Positions 8,220 through 22,080 of a stretch of 43,001 bases of DNA are shown here, piece by piece. The notes below the pieces were generated by a model. That model was not told where the DNA came from. It searched no databases and was given only the letters and a program-made list of their open reading frames with translations. The translations under genes and the position numbers were made by a program. The stretch is taken from contig PFUG01000443.1 of the NCBI GenBank assembly GCA_002789955.1, forward strand, positions 1 through 43,001, read 5' to 3'. The DNA comes from Deltaproteobacteria bacterium CG_4_9_14_3_um_filter_63_12. Its GTDB lineage: Bacteria; Myxococcota_A; Bradymonadia; UBA4248; UM-FILTER-63-12. Positions within the stretch are counted from its first letter, which is position 1, and every line of letters starts with the position of its first letter.

Positions 8220-8738
8220 ATGAAGAGAGAAGAGAAAGAACTTAGTATTGCGAGCCTCAAGGCGCTATTCGCGCAAACCGAGGCCGTCATCCTCGCCGAC
8301 ACCAGCGGCGTCGATGTCAATTCGATCAACATCTTGAGGAGCAAATTCCGCGCAGAAGGGATCACCTTCAAAGTGGTGAAGAACACCCTCGCGAAGCGCG
8401 CTCTGGCGGGATCGAGCATGGCGGCCCTCGCCGCGAGCTTTGTCGGGCCAACCGCCATCGCCACGAAGCCTGGTGACCCAGTTACACCAGCAAAGATCGT
8501 GGTCGAGTTCGCCAAAGACAGCAAAGCCTTCGAGATCAAAGGGGGCTTCATTTCGGGTTCGCTGCTCAACGCCGCTGGCGTCGATCAGCTCTCCAAGATG
8601 AAGAACCGGAACGAACTGCGTTCCGAGTTCCTGAGTCTCCTCAAGGCGCCTCAGTCTCGCTTCGTGGGTGTTTGCAACACGATGGTCACCCAGTTCGTCA
8701 GCCTCCTCAATGCAAGAGCCGAAGATCTGGAGGGCTAA
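8220..8738 (+). CDS. rplJ: 50S ribosomal protein L10
   Basis: The 172-aa L10 anchors L7/L12 dimers to the ribosomal stalk. The N-terminal RNA-binding domain contains ADTSGVDVNSINILRSKFR and FKVVKNTLAKRAL. Next come the FVGPTAIA strand and a C-terminal helix for L12 binding (MVTQFVSLLNARAEDLEG). The length is normal. It follows the structured leader and attenuator and is 85 bases before rplL. Confidence 0.97.
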   Translation: MKREEKELSIASLKALFAQTEAVILADTSGVDVNSINILRSKFRAEGITFKVVKNTLAKRALAGSSMAALAASFVGPTAIATKPGDPVTPAKIVVEFAKDSKAFEIKGGFISGSLLNAAGVDQLSKMKNRNELRSEFLSLLKAPQSRFVGVCNTMVTQFVSLLNARAEDLEG

Positions 8739-8823
8739 TCCCTTCACCTTCGCACCTGAAAACAAGACTCACAGATTCGCAACGCACTAGATGCGCTGGG
8801 ATGTAACCCAAGAGAGGAAAATC

Positions 8824-9210
8824 ATGTCCGTATCTGAAGATCAAGTCATCGAGTTCCTGGAAGGCCTCAATATCGTTCAGCTCAACGACCTCGTGAAGAA
8901 GCTCGAGGGCAAGTGGGACGTCAAGGCCTCCTCCGGAGGTGCCGTCATGATGGCAGGGCCAGCGGCCGCAGTCGCCTCAGCAAACGAACCCACCGAGTTC
9001 AACGCCCTTCTCGTTGGCGTCGGCCCCAAGAAGATCCAAGTGATCAAGGAAATCCGGGCGATCACTGGCCTCGGTCTGAAGGAAGCAAAGGATCTCGTCG
9101 ATGGCGCGCCCTCGACCATCAAAGAGAACGTGTCCAAGGATGAGGCGGAAGCCATCAAGGCCAAGGTTGAAGAGGCCGGCGGGAATGTGGACATCAAGGC
9201 AGCTAACTAG
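8824..9210 (+). CDS. rplL: 50S ribosomal protein L7/L12
   Basis: A 128-aa stalk protein that recruits translational GTPases. The N-terminal dimerisation domain is about 1-32, a short Ala/Gly-rich hinge about 33-55, and the C-terminal domain carries [20 protein letters not shown] and [15 protein letters not shown]. The start is the ATG at 8824, preceded by AGAGAGGAAAATC; an upstream in-frame ATG at 8791 has no homologous sequence after it. Confidence 0.98.
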   Translation: MSVSEDQVIEFLEGLNIVQLNDLVKKLEGKWDVKASSGGAVMMAGPAAAVASANEPTEFNALLVGVGPKKIQVIKEIRAITGLGLKEAKDLVDGAPSTIKENVSKDEAEAIKAKVEEAGGNVDIKAAN

Positions 9211-9302
9211 TTCCTGCTGAATTGGCGCGCTCGGGGTTGGAAGCGGGGGCATCCGTTCTGGCCTCGAGCGCGTCGGTTTCGTGGAGACGAATCTCAAAGC
9301 TT

Positions 9303-9336
9303 TTGCGCGCAGTCTGCGCGCAACCCTCAGGGTTTT
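9303..9336 (+). terminator. Tandem hairpins after rplL (candidate attenuator)
   Basis: TTGCGCGC (9303-9310) and GCGCGCAA (9316-9323) form a perfect 8-bp stem with loop AGTCT. Directly after it, AACCC-TCA-GGGTT (9322-9334) forms a second small stem sharing two bases with the first, with four T residues at 9333-9336. In E. coli an attenuator lies between rplL and rpoB; this is at the same place. Efficiency is unknown, since the second stem is short. Confidence 0.55.
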
Positions 9337-9451
9337 ACCCGACTCTCCGCCATCCCTGGCTGCAAGTTCTGGATCGCGGACGCACAGTTGCCAAGTGTGG
9401 GCAGTCTCCCCGCGCCCTAAAGGCTGGGGAAGAACGGCAGGTGGAGTGGGC

Positions 9452-9967
9452 ATGACAGCTATCGATTCGGGAAATCTCCGCCCAACCCTCCGAGCGTCAG
9501 GACTGAAAGACCTCGGCGAAATACAGTCGCTGTATCGAAAGATGACAGTCGAGTCTGGCGATCCGCTGTCATCACTTCAGCCAAATGACGCGCTCGTCGA
9601 CTGGAAGCTCAAGCGTCTTCGGCAGGACCTGCTTGCGGAAGAGCGCTACATTTGTGCCGTAGCGGAGAGCGAGCAGGTGATCATCGGGTACGCGGCGGGC
9701 GTAGTGGTTACACGAGGTTCTGTTTTCGCGGTCGAGACGACAGGTCTTTTGGCCGAGGTGTACGTAGAGGCTTCGTGGCGCCGTCAGGGAATTGCACGGC
9801 AACTCACCCAGATGGTTCTAGATGCCTTTGCGGGACGAGGGATCCATTGGGTGGAAGCTACGGTTCCAGAAGGGGTCAGCAGCGCTGAAGAGCTTGCTGG
9901 CCGTTTGGGGTTTCGGAAGAACACCCGCTCTTTTCTGGTGAACCTCACAGAAACGAATGACGAGTAG
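9452..9967 (+). CDS. GNAT-family N-acetyltransferase inserted between rplL and rpoB
   Basis: A 171-aa GNAT acetyltransferase with the acetyl-CoA-binding sequence AEVYVEASWRRQGIARQL and a C-terminal ELAGRLGFRKNTRSF. The acceptor is unknown. The start ATG at 9452 has GGAG five bases upstream; the open frame reaches back to 9281 but the extension has no domain. It lies in the same direction as the ribosomal genes, between rplL and the promoter of rpoB, so it would be co-expressed with L10/L12 by readthrough past the hairpins at 9303-9336. A ribosomal-protein target (as for RimI/RimJ-type enzymes) is tempting but unproven. It is not related closely to the GNAT at 3027-3518 by eye. Confidence 0.85.
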   Translation: MTAIDSGNLRPTLRASGLKDLGEIQSLYRKMTVESGDPLSSLQPNDALVDWKLKRLRQDLLAEERYICAVAESEQVIIGYAAGVVVTRGSVFAVETTGLLAEVYVEASWRRQGIARQLTQMVLDAFAGRGIHWVEATVPEGVSSAEELAGRLGFRKNTRSFLVNLTETNDE

Positions 9968-10022
9968 AGCGCAAGACGATGTTGGCGGGATATGCACGAT
10001 CGTGGCCAAGGCTGAATATTTA

Positions 10023-10051
10023 TTGACAGCCAGGTGAGGGCTCCCTAGACT
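10023..10051 (+). promoter_or_regulatory. Candidate sigma70 promoter for rpoB-rpoC
   Basis: A perfect TTGACA (10023-10028) is followed after 17 bases by TAGACT (10046-10051), four of six matches to the consensus -10. It starts the 430-base gap between the acetyltransferase and rpoB, and would give a 5' untranslated leader of roughly 340 bases. Confidence 0.6.
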
Positions 10052-10397
10052 GCGCCGTCCGTGACGTGGGCTTGTTTTGTTTGCGGTCGAGACGGCGCGT
10101 CAATTCTGTCCAATTCAGAACCAATGCCCCATTTGGGAGGAGAATCGGGACGAGCTGACACGAAAGAGCACGCATTGCGGAGTTCTTTCTTGTGTTCAGG
10201 AGTGACTCGAGATTGTCGCTGTTAGGGCATTGTGCGGCCTAGTTGCGTCGCCTCGTTAGACGGTGATCGAGTGGGTCGTGGGACGAGCGGAGCGGATACT
10301 CAGCACTATCAATCATGGGCGGCCCAGGGTGGGTCGCGGAGCGTATCGAGGACGTGCCGACAGGGCTCGAGTCACAGTCCTCCATTGAGGAGAGCAG
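10052..10397 (+). promoter_or_regulatory. Long rpoB leader with a hairpin over the ribosome binding site
   Basis: No gene is seen in this stretch. At its end TCCTC (10378-10382) pairs with GAGGA (10387-10391) around a CATT loop, which would cover the GAGGAGAG Shine-Dalgarno sequence of rpoB (10387-10394). This suggests translational control of beta-subunit synthesis. The rest of the leader has no structure obvious by eye. Confidence 0.5.
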
Positions 10398-13300
10398 ATG
10401 GCATCGGTGATTCAGTCGAATTACAGAGCTCGACGGAGCTTCGCGGCGATCAATCCCGTGGTGGATACTCCAAATCTGATTGATATCCAGTGTAGGTCGT
10501 ACGAGGAGTTCTTGCAGGCGGACACGCCGCCGGACGAGAGAGAGGATCGGGGACTGCAAGGGGTCTTCCGAAGCGTCTTTCCCATTTCGGATTTCAACGA
10601 GACCAGCTCGCTCCAATTTGTTAGCTATGCGCTGGAGAAGCCCAAGTACGACGTGCAGGAGTGCCATGCTCGCGGCATGACCTTCGAGGCGCCGATCAAG
10701 GTCGAGATTCGCCTCATCGTCTGGGATAAAGACGAGCAAGGCGTCAAGAGCATTCGGGATATCAAAGAGCAGCAGGTCTACTTTGGTGCCATTCCGCTGA
10801 TGACCGAACAGGGAACGTTTATTATTAACGGTACCGAGCGCGTCGTCGTCAGTCAGTTGCACCGGTCCCCTGGCGCCTTCTTCGACCACGACCGCGGCAA
10901 GAGCCACGCGAGCGGAAAGCTGCTCTACTCGGCGCGCATCATCCCATACCGCGGGTCTTGGATCGACTTCGAGTTCGACTCGAAAGACATCTTGCATGTT
11001 CGCATTGACCGGCGTCGCAAGATGCCAGCGACCATTTTGCTGCGGGCTCTCGGGTACTCGGCTGAAGAGCTCCTGAAGATCTACTACCAGACCGAGCGAG
11101 TTTTCATCGAGGCAGAGGGCGTGTTCAAGGAGGTTCGAAAGGACCTTCTGCTTGGGCAGCGTGCCGCCTGTGATGTCTTGGATTCCGACGGTAGCGTGAT
11201 TGTCAAAGAGGGCCGAAAGTTCAACCGCGGAAGCATCAAGCGCCTCATCAGCGCAGGGATCGAGCGTATCCCAATTACCGAGGCGGACCTCATCGGGCGA
11301 GCCGCGGCGGAGCATGCGTTCGACGAAGAGACCGGCGAGATCATCCTTGAGTGCAATCAGGAAATCACCGAGGAGTTGATTGAGGAGTTCCGGGAGAGAG
11401 GGATTCGTCAGCTTGATTTGCTCTTCATCGATGGTCTCAACGTCGGACCGTTCTTCCGTAACACGTTGGTCATCGACAAGTGTGCGAACCCAGAACAGGC
11501 GCGCATCGAGATCTATGCACGCTTGCGACCTGGCGACCCGCCCACCCAGGACATGGCCGACTCGTTGTTCAATAACTTGTTTTTCAACCCCGAACGTTAC
11601 GACCTCTCACGGGTCGGGCGGCTCAAGTTGAACTACAAGTTCCGATTGGATACAGAGACGAGCCTCACGGTCCTGACCAAGACGGACATTCTCGAGACTG
11701 TTCGCTACCTGCTCGATCTGAAGAGTGGGAAGGGCGCCATCGACGATATCGACCACTTGGGGAATCGTCGTGTTCGCGCGGTCGGAGAGCTTCTCGAGAA
11801 TCAGTACCGCATCGGCCTTGTTCGCATGGAGCGAGCGATCAAAGAGCGCATGAGCATGTCCCAAGATACGGACACGCTGATGCCGCACGACTTGATCAAC
11901 GCAAAGCCCGTCAGCGCCGTGGTGCGTGAGTACTTCGGTTCAAGCCAGTTGTCACAGTTCATGGACCAGACCAACCCGTTGAGCGAGCTGACGCACAAGC
12001 GTCGACTCTCCGCCCTCGGGCCTGGTGGCTTGACCCGCGAGCGTGCTGGTTTTGAGGTTCGCGACGTCCACGTCACTCACTATGGCAGGATCTGCCCAAT
12101 CGAGACGCCTGAAGGGCCGAACATTGGACTGATCGCCTCACTTTCGACGTTCGCACGGGTCAACGAGTACGGGTTTATCGAGACGCCGTATCGCAAGGTG
12201 ACGGATGGCAAGGTTACCGATGAGGTGATCTTCCACTCGGCTCTCGCGGAAGAGCAGTTGGTGATCGCCCAGGCAAACGCCACGGTCGATGAAGAGGGTA
12301 GGCTCACCGATCCGTTGATCGAGTGCCACGAGAATGGAGAGTTCGTTGTAGTGGGTTCGGAGGAGGTCGATTTCATTGACGTCTCGCCGAACCAGCTCGT
12401 GTCGGTCGCAGCAGCATTGATCCCATTCCTCGAGCATGACGACGCCAACCGGGCCCTCATGGGTTCGAACATGCAGCGGCAGGCCGTGCCGTTGCTCAAG
12501 GCGGAGGCCCCACTCGTGGGAACGGGCATGGAATACCTCGTCGCACGCGACTCTGGGGTCACCCTGGCGTCCAAATGCGATGGTGTCGTCGAGAGCGTCG
12601 ACGCTGGCCGTATCGTCATCAAGCGTGAGCGGGTCAAAGAAGACCTCACTGTCAAGCCGGACATCTACAACCTCACGAAATATCAACGATCGAACCAGGG
12701 CACCTGTTTCAGTCAGCGGCCGATCGTCGACGTGGGTGACACCGTCAAGGCTGGGGACATTATCGCAGATGGTCCGTCAACGGACTGCGGCGAGCTGTCA
12801 CTTGGCAAGAACGTGGTCGTCGCGTTCATGCCTTGGGGAGGGTACAACTTCGAGGATTCCATTCTCTTGAGTGAGCGGTTGGTGCGTGACGACGTGTACA
12901 CTTCGATTCACATCGAGGAGTTCGAGTGCGTCGCACGAGACACCAAGCTGGGACGAGAAGAGATCACTCGCGACATTCCCAATGTTGGCGAGATGGCCCT
13001 GCGCAACCTCGACGATTCGGGCATCATCCGTATCGGCGCCGAAATCAAGCAGGGTGACATTCTCGTCGGGAAGGTGACCCCCAAGGGAGAGACGCAGCTC
13101 TCTCCTGAAGAGAAGTTGTTGCGGGCCATTTTCGGCGAGAAGGCCGGCGATGTCAGAGACAGCTCCCTGCGGGTGCCGCCTGGTGTCGTGGGTTGCGTCA
13201 TCGATGCGAAGGTGTTCAGCCGCAAAGGGACCGAGAAGGACGAGCGGACCAAGGAGATCGAGGACACCGAGGAGGCCAGGCTTCTCAAGGACCAGAACGA

Positions 13301-14498
13301 CGAGATCAAAATCATCCGCGACTCGGCCTACCAGCGCATCAAAGAGGAGCTGACGGGCAAGACGACGGCCTCGAAGCTAATCGACGAGTCCAAGAAGCAG
13401 CTGATAAAGAAAGGCGCGATTCTCGACGCCGAGATCCTCGACGAAGTTCCCCGCAGGTTCTGGCCACAGGTGCAACTCGAGGATGATCAGGCCGAATGGT
13501 CCATCCAGAAGATTCTCGAGCACGTGGAGGACCAGATCCGCCAAACTCGCGAGCACTTCACGGAGAAGATCAACAAGCTCCGAAAGGGTGATGAGCTGCC
13601 ACCTGGGGTAATCAAGATCGTGAAGGTCTCGGTCGCCATCAAGCGCAAAATCCAGGTCGGCGACAAGATGGCCGGACGTCACGGAAACAAGGGTGTCGTC
13701 AGCCAGATTCTTCCCGTCGAGGACATGCCGTTCCTCTCTGATGGTACCCCTGTCGACATGGTGCTCAACCCGCTCGGCGTGCCGTCACGTATGAACGTTG
13801 GGCAGATTCTCGAAGTCCATCTCGGATGGGCCGCACTGGGTATGGGTAAGAGAATTCGGGAGGCTATCGAGGCGGCGACCTCGGAGAAGAATCTACGGGC
13901 GCTCCTGAAGCAGTATTACAAGCAGAAACATTACACCGCGCTTTTGGATGACCTCGACAGTGAGGATCTCATGCGCTTCGCGAAGAAGGGCGCAAACGGT
14001 GTTCACGTCGCTTCCCCTGTATTCGATGGGGCCAAAGAGCAGGCTGTGAAGCAGCTTCTCGTCGAGGCAGGTCTCGAGGCCAGTGGCCAAACGGTCCTCT
14101 TTGACGGGCGCACCGGTGAGTCATTTGCTTCCGACGTCACAGTCGGCGTGATGTACATGTTGAAGCTGCATCACTTGGTCGATGACAAGATCCATAGCCG
14201 CTCGATAGGGCCATACAGTCTCGTTACGCAACAACCTCTGGGCGGCAAAACCCAGTTCGGTGGACAGCGACTGGGCGAGATGGAGGTGTGGGCGATGGAG
14301 GCTTACGGCGCGGCCTATTCACTCCAGGAATTCCTGACGGTGAAGTCGGACGACGTCGCCGGACGAACTCGAATGTACGAGTCCATCGTCAAGGGGGACT
14401 TCGCCTTGGAGGCGGGTCTACCAGAGTCATTCAATGTTTTGATCAAAGAGCTTCAGTCGCTCTGCCTGAATATTGAGCTGCTCGAAGAGACGGCCTGA
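10398..14498 (+). CDS. rpoB: DNA-directed RNA polymerase subunit beta
   Basis: The 1366-aa beta subunit of RNA polymerase. The rifampicin pocket is intact: Gln520, Asp523, His533 and Ser538 ([17 protein letters not shown] onward) equal E. coli Q513, D516, H526 and S531, so the wild-type drug-sensitive state is predicted; one nearby change is Thr525 where E. coli has Asn. Other blocks include [19 protein letters not shown], the flap, and the C-terminal [13 protein letters not shown] and [19 protein letters not shown] charged helical insertion around 930-1040 ([13 protein letters not shown] onward) is typical of proteobacterial RpoB. The ATG follows GAGGAGAG. rpoC follows after 149 bases. Confidence 0.99.
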   Translation: MASVIQSNYRARRSFAAINPVVDTPNLIDIQCRSYEEFLQADTPPDEREDRGLQGVFRSVFPISDFNETSSLQFVSYALEKPKYDVQECHARGMTFEAPIKVEIRLIVWDKDEQGVKSIRDIKEQQVYFGAIPLMTEQGTFIINGTERVVVSQLHRSPGAFFDHDRGKSHASGKLLYSARIIPYRGSWIDFEFDSKDILHVRIDRRRKMPATILLRALGYSAEELLKIYYQTERVFIEAEGVFKEVRKDLLLGQRAACDVLDSDGSVIVKEGRKFNRGSIKRLISAGIERIPITEADLIGRAAAEHAFDEETGEIILECNQEITEELIEEFRERGIRQLDLLFIDGLNVGPFFRNTLVIDKCANPEQARIEIYARLRPGDPPTQDMADSLFNNLFFNPERYDLSRVGRLKLNYKFRLDTETSLTVLTKTDILETVRYLLDLKSGKGAIDDIDHLGNRRVRAVGELLENQYRIGLVRMERAIKERMSMSQDTDTLMPHDLINAKPVSAVVREYFGSSQLSQFMDQTNPLSELTHKRRLSALGPGGLTRERAGFEVRDVHVTHYGRICPIETPEGPNIGLIASLSTFARVNEYGFIETPYRKVTDGKVTDEVIFHSALAEEQLVIAQANATVDEEGRLTDPLIECHENGEFVVVGSEEVDFIDVSPNQLVSVAAALIPFLEHDDANRALMGSNMQRQAVPLLKAEAPLVGTGMEYLVARDSGVTLASKCDGVVESVDAGRIVIKRERVKEDLTVKPDIYNLTKYQRSNQGTCFSQRPIVDVGDTVKAGDIIADGPSTDCGELSLGKNVVVAFMPWGGYNFEDSILLSERLVRDDVYTSIHIEEFECVARDTKLGREEITRDIPNVGEMALRNLDDSGIIRIGAEIKQGDILVGKVTPKGETQLSPEEKLLRAIFGEKAGDVRDSSLRVPPGVVGCVIDAKVFSRKGTEKDERTKEIEDTEEARLLKDQNDEIKIIRDSAYQRIKEELTGKTTASKLIDESKKQLIKKGAILDAEILDEVPRRFWPQVQLEDDQAEWSIQKILEHVEDQIRQTREHFTEKINKLRKGDELPPGVIKIVKVSVAIKRKIQVGDKMAGRHGNKGVVSQILPVEDMPFLSDGTPVDMVLNPLGVPSRMNVGQILEVHLGWAALGMGKRIREAIEAATSEKNLRALLKQYYKQKHYTALLDDLDSEDLMRFAKKGANGVHVASPVFDGAKEQAVKQLLVEAGLEASGQTVLFDGRTGESFASDVTVGVMYMLKLHHLVDDKIHSRSIGPYSLVTQQPLGGKTQFGGQRLGEMEVWAMEAYGAAYSLQEFLTVKSDDVAGRTRMYESIVKGDFALEAGLPESFNVLIKELQSLCLNIELLEETA

Positions 14499-14518
14499 GT
14501 TCAATCCCGAATCGTTGT

Positions 14519-14576
14519 CGAGTGGAAACCTCAGGCCACTCGCTCAGTCTTCAACGGCAGCCACAGAAGCGGCTGC
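14519..14576 (+). promoter_or_regulatory. Two hairpins in the rpoB-rpoC gap
   Basis: CGAGTGG (14519-14525) pairs with CCACTCG (14536-14542), and GCAGCC (14557-14562) pairs with GGCTGC (14571-14576). Neither has a T-tract, so they are not terminators. They may be mRNA processing or stability elements in the unusually long gap between the two genes. Confidence 0.45.
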
Positions 14577-14647
14577 AGGTAGATCCAAGAAATCCGCATC
14601 AATCTGGACGAGGCCTCCGAGAAGAGGCGTCCGTCGAGGAGTCGAAC

Positions 14648-18760
<4,113 letters not shown>

Positions 18761-18843
18761 TCACGCGAAGGGATGGAGTTGGCTCGTTTCTCGCCAGCTT
18801 GGCGAGTCGTGTGCGGCACGCAATCGGTGGCTCAATTCGAAGG

Positions 18844-18870
18844 CGCCCGAACCGTTGGTTCGGGCGTTCT
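18844..18870 (+). terminator. Rho-independent terminator after rpoC
   Basis: CGCCCGAACC (18844-18853) pairs perfectly with GGTTCGGGCG (18857-18866) around a GTT loop, followed by TTCT and a further TTTT at 18874-18877. It ends the rpoB-rpoC transcript about 85 bases after the stop codon. Confidence 0.88.
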
Positions 18871-18896
18871 CCGTTTTCACACTCACGCGGCTGCAC

Positions 18897-18926
18897 TTGC
18901 GCAATCGTTAGGCGAACCCGTAAACT
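18897..18926 (+). promoter_or_regulatory. Weak candidate promoter for the PEGA-domain gene
   Basis: TTGCGC (18897-18902), an 18-base spacer and TAAACT (18921-18926) lie just after the rpoC terminator and about 65 bases before the next start codon. The match is partial and position is the main support. Confidence 0.3.
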
Positions 18927-18992
18927 GCCGGTGCTTGGGGTCGGTCAAACGAAACGGCCCAATTGACTCGAATCATTAACGCGGGGTTTCCC

Positions 18993-19952
18993 ATGCGAGA
19001 ACATGTCGCCACCCGAATGGCCTTTTGGGGTGTGGTATTTGCGGTCCTCTTGCCGGTGCTTCGAGCGAACGCGCAGGATTCAGACCCAGAGGAATACAAG
19101 ACACGACTCGAGCGTGCGATGCAGGTTTACAACACAGAGACCCTTGATCGTGCGCTGGTCGCGTATCTGGAGGTCCGCGCGAAGTTTAGTGGGCCAGAGG
19201 TCGACTATTCCTTGGCCCGCGTCTACCACAAGCTATACCAGTGCGAGGACGCCCAGACGTTCTACCTTTTTGTGATGAACTTGTACGATCTGCCCGAGGA
19301 TCACGACTTCTTCGCCAAAGCCGCGAACCACTACGGCTCCATCTTGAACTGTGACACCTACGCGCGGGTGACCGTCGAATGCCAGCCAGCTACAGCGAAT
19401 CTGTCCATCAATGGTGAGCCGGTTGGGCAATGTCTATCGCGCCCATATCGGTTCCCAGAGGGAACCTACATCCTGCGCCTCGACGCAAACGGGGAAACTT
19501 CGGAGGAGTCCGTTCGTGTCTCCGCGTCACAGGAGAAGACCGTCTCCTTGAAGATTGAAGAGAAGGTCGTCGAAAAGATCGTTGAGGTACCTGGACCGGC
19601 CGTCGGTTCAACGCAGACCAACTGGCTTGCATGGGGGTTGATCGGAGGCAGTGCGCTCTCACTGACGGCGTCGGGCTTGTTCAATGCTGCGGGCTATTCG
19701 GCGTTGGTCGACGTGCAAAAAGCGGCTGATCGTGGCGATGCCTCGGGCAGACTCTCCGCCGAAGACGATGTGTCCTCGAATCAGATGCTCACTGGGATTA
19801 CGTTGGGTCTAGGGATCGCCGCGGCGGGGACTGGAGCGGTCTTGTTGATATTGGACGGGATGCAGGAGGAGGAGACTCCTTCTGGTGGCATCGAAGTGGG
19901 ATTCTGCGCAACTCCGGAGAACGCTTCACTGATGTTTGGGACCACGTTCTAG
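18993..19952 (+). CDS. Exported PEGA-domain protein, function unknown
   Basis: A 319-aa exported protein. A signal peptide covers about 1-27 (hydrophobic VVFAVLLPVL, cleavage after RANA). Next comes a helical region resembling TPR units (about 35-115, with a Cys-containing YQCEDAQTFY). A PEGA domain follows (about 124-193: VECQPATANLSINGEPVGQC to QEKTVSLKI), a beta fold common in surface proteins. The C-terminal part has two hydrophobic stretches (about 210-235 and 265-290). The protein ends in SLMFGTTF, with a terminal Phe. This layout is common among Myxococcota envelope proteins, but no function can be given. The ATG at 18993 is used because the signal peptide follows it. Confidence 0.8.
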   Translation: MREHVATRMAFWGVVFAVLLPVLRANAQDSDPEEYKTRLERAMQVYNTETLDRALVAYLEVRAKFSGPEVDYSLARVYHKLYQCEDAQTFYLFVMNLYDLPEDHDFFAKAANHYGSILNCDTYARVTVECQPATANLSINGEPVGQCLSRPYRFPEGTYILRLDANGETSEESVRVSASQEKTVSLKIEEKVVEKIVEVPGPAVGSTQTNWLAWGLIGGSALSLTASGLFNAAGYSALVDVQKAADRGDASGRLSAEDDVSSNQMLTGITLGLGIAAAGTGAVLLILDGMQEEETPSGGIEVGFCATPENASLMFGTTF

Positions 19953-20145
19953 GAATTGGGGTCGTCAGACCTACCCATGGCTGGCACACTGACAGCCTGG
20001 ATGTGGAGAGTCAGGTGAGTGGAGTCAAGTCACCATTGGCCTGCGAGCGGAAAACAACGATGCCCAATGAGGCATAATTATTGCTTGGTCATCTCTGCCT
20101 GGGAAGCCATCATTCACTGGTCATCAGGACATAGAAGGGTAAGTC

Positions 20146-20964
20146 ATGTCGTTCGCCCGAGTCATATCCGAGATGCTCAACCAGAACCATCAAGGCCGCG
20201 TTGGTCAGTCGCGGATGATGGGGAATATGATCGCCATCGTGACCAACAACGTCGATCCTGAGGATCGATATAGGGTCAAGGTCAAATATCCTTGGCTCCA
20301 TGACACCGAAGAGAGCTTCTGGGCGAGAATTGGGACCGGCCTCGCGGGAAAAGAGATTGGGCAGTTCTTCCTGCCAGAGGTTGATGACGAGGTATTGGTC
20401 ACCTTCCAGGAGGGTGATTTCGAGCGGCCCGTTCTTGTTGGTTCCCTGTGGAACGGCGAGGATAAGTCGCCCCGAGACATCACGTACTCACCGGACCACA
20501 TCGTCGATCCGATCCCGAACCAGCAGCAGGGTGGAAAGAACGACTTCCGCTTCTTCCGAAGCCGGATGTGGCACCACCTGATGTTCAAGGATCGGCCTGG
20601 TGAAGGCTCGATCTCCCTGCGTACCAAGAAGACCCACGAGCTCTACCTTGACGACACCGACGGTGCCGAGAAGATCCGTCTGTACGACAAGGACCAAAAG
20701 CAGTGGTTGGAGATCGACGTCCCTGCGAAGTTGATCACGTTGGAGACCGACACCGGCGACATCTTGATCAAAGCGAAGAAGACGATCACGTTGGACTGCA
20801 AGGATTTGGTCGTGAAGGCCTCGAAGACCATCAAGGTCGAGAGTGGCACCTCCAGCGAGTGGAAGGCTGGTAGTACGATCAATTGGAAGTCCAGCAGCAC
20901 TAGCGACTACGAAGCCAGCAGCGTGATGACCATCAAGGGCTCCAAGATCGATCTCAACCCATAA
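20146..20964 (+). CDS. gpV/VgrG-like spike protein (phage baseplate assembly protein V family)
   Basis: A 272-aa protein. Its N-terminal half is the OB-fold domain shared by phage gpV/gp5, VgrG and contractile injection system spikes. The signature is visible as AIVTNNVDPEDRYRVKVKYP, ARIGTGLAG, FFLPEVDDEVLV, and FEHGD-type FQEGDFERPVLVGSLWNG. The C-terminal third consists of short repeating beta strands (DILIKAKKTITLDCKDLVV onward), as in the triple beta-helix spike stalk. No gp27-like domain, PAAR tip or toxin domain is present. No sheath, tube or baseplate genes lie in the window, so it is an orphan spike here. The next gene starts five bases after its stop and is probably co-translated. 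The start is supported by AAGGG upstream. Confidence 0.85.
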   Translation: MSFARVISEMLNQNHQGRVGQSRMMGNMIAIVTNNVDPEDRYRVKVKYPWLHDTEESFWARIGTGLAGKEIGQFFLPEVDDEVLVTFQEGDFERPVLVGSLWNGEDKSPRDITYSPDHIVDPIPNQQQGGKNDFRFFRSRMWHHLMFKDRPGEGSISLRTKKTHELYLDDTDGAEKIRLYDKDQKQWLEIDVPAKLITLETDTGDILIKAKKTITLDCKDLVVKASKTIKVESGTSSEWKAGSTINWKSSSTSDYEASSVMTIKGSKIDLNP

Positions 20965-20969
20965 TCGAG

Positions 20970-21998
20970 ATGAAAGGCAACGAGGGAGCGGCGCTCAAGT
21001 TGGTCTGTCCACGTTGCCGCAGGCTCGAAGGCAATGGTTCGCTATACACGGCCTCCCTGGTGACGGCTTCCAACACTGAGGCCACACTCGGGGAGGTCGG
21101 CGACTGCTCGGAGTTGAGGTGTAGCGGTTGTGTGGCGAGGTACCCCGTCGTGGAGGGCATCCCCGTGGTGTTTCCTCACCCCGGCGAGCTGACCCATGCC
21201 CACAACCCACCTTGGTTGCCGTTGGATTTGGGAGCCGAACGCCTCGCCGCGATGCTTTCTGCCTTCGGAGACTCGGCACTCGCAGAGCTGTGTGGACGGT
21301 TGGGACGGTATTTGTGGGCAGGCTTCAACGATTGGCTGCCTGCCGACGAAGCGGCCATCGACCTCCCGATCCACGCCAAGGAAGTCTGCAGATGGATTGG
21401 CGCGACGGACCGCTCTGACCTACTTGCGGTGCTCGGTTCGGCGGTGGGTCGTGAGGCCTATGAGGTCGGCACGCGGCCGGTGTTGCTCGTGGATGCCCAC
21501 CTCGCCAGTCTGTTGACAGCCAAGCGGTTGTCTGAGCAGCGGCAGCTCGAATTCGTTCTACAAGCGGAGCCCGGACGCTGGCAGCCAGTTTCGCTAAGCG
21601 TTCCAGAGGGTCAGCAGACAGCGCCGCTACGACTCCTTTGTTGTGATTTGGCCGATCCGCCGTTGCTGGCCGGCTGCCTGCCTGAGGTTCTTCTGCCCAA
21701 CGTGATCGACTCGGTCACGAGTCCTTACCTCGTCCTTGGGCAATCGTTTGCGCTTCGCGCAGAAGGGGCAAACTTGACATTGACGACGCCATTCGCGTGG
21801 AAAGCGGAGATCACGCCAATGGCCAATCAGTTGCCCACGTTTGTTGGGACCTCGACCAGTGAAGAGGCGCTCCTCCGACTCGTGACGGAGCTCTCTCCGG
21901 CGGCACGCCTCATCGATCAATCCGAGTTTCGCTGGGCGATTTGGGGGAGCAGCCGAGAGCAAACTCTCTATCGAAGCGCGGGCTATCGATTCTCCTGA
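20970..21998 (+). CDS. Zinc-ribbon (Trm112-like) protein with possible degenerate methyltransferase fold
   Basis: A 342-aa protein I do not recognise as a named family. At the N terminus two CxxC pairs, Cys13-Cys16 (CPRC) and Cys51-Cys54 (CSGC), followed by RYPVVEGIPVVFP, resemble the Trm112-like zinc ribbon often fused to methyltransferases. The C-terminal half has a sequence rhythm like the second half of a SAM-dependent methyltransferase (LLCCDLADPPLLAG, then PEVLLPNVIDSVTSPYLVL, then ANLTLTTPFAW), but no glycine-rich SAM-binding loop is seen. I infer a degenerate, probably non-catalytic fold. It starts five bases after the spike gene, so the two are likely one operon and may work together, for example as spike and adaptor. 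Confidence 0.65.
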   Translation: MKGNEGAALKLVCPRCRRLEGNGSLYTASLVTASNTEATLGEVGDCSELRCSGCVARYPVVEGIPVVFPHPGELTHAHNPPWLPLDLGAERLAAMLSAFGDSALAELCGRLGRYLWAGFNDWLPADEAAIDLPIHAKEVCRWIGATDRSDLLAVLGSAVGREAYEVGTRPVLLVDAHLASLLTAKRLSEQRQLEFVLQAEPGRWQPVSLSVPEGQQTAPLRLLCCDLADPPLLAGCLPEVLLPNVIDSVTSPYLVLGQSFALRAEGANLTLTTPFAWKAEITPMANQLPTFVGTSTSEEALLRLVTELSPAARLIDQSEFRWAIWGSSREQTLYRSAGYRFS

Positions 21999-22018
21999 CG
22001 CGTTGCGTGAGGCCGCAC

Positions 22019-22047
22019 TTGAACGCTCTAGGCGCTCCTGCTAGCCT
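22019..22047 (+). promoter_or_regulatory. Candidate promoter for the lipoprotein gene
   Basis: TTGAAC (22019-22024), 17 bases, then TAGCCT (22042-22047), placed 34 bases before the start codon. The -35 matches five of six bases, the -10 three of six. Confidence 0.35.
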
Positions 22048-22080
22048 CCATGCGGGAATCCCAAGAGCAAAAGGGCAAAG

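Noticed and set aside
20146..20964. Complete type VI secretion VgrG
   Set aside because: The gp27-like N-terminal domain of VgrG is missing and no T6SS genes surround it; only the gpV/OB-fold and stalk are present.
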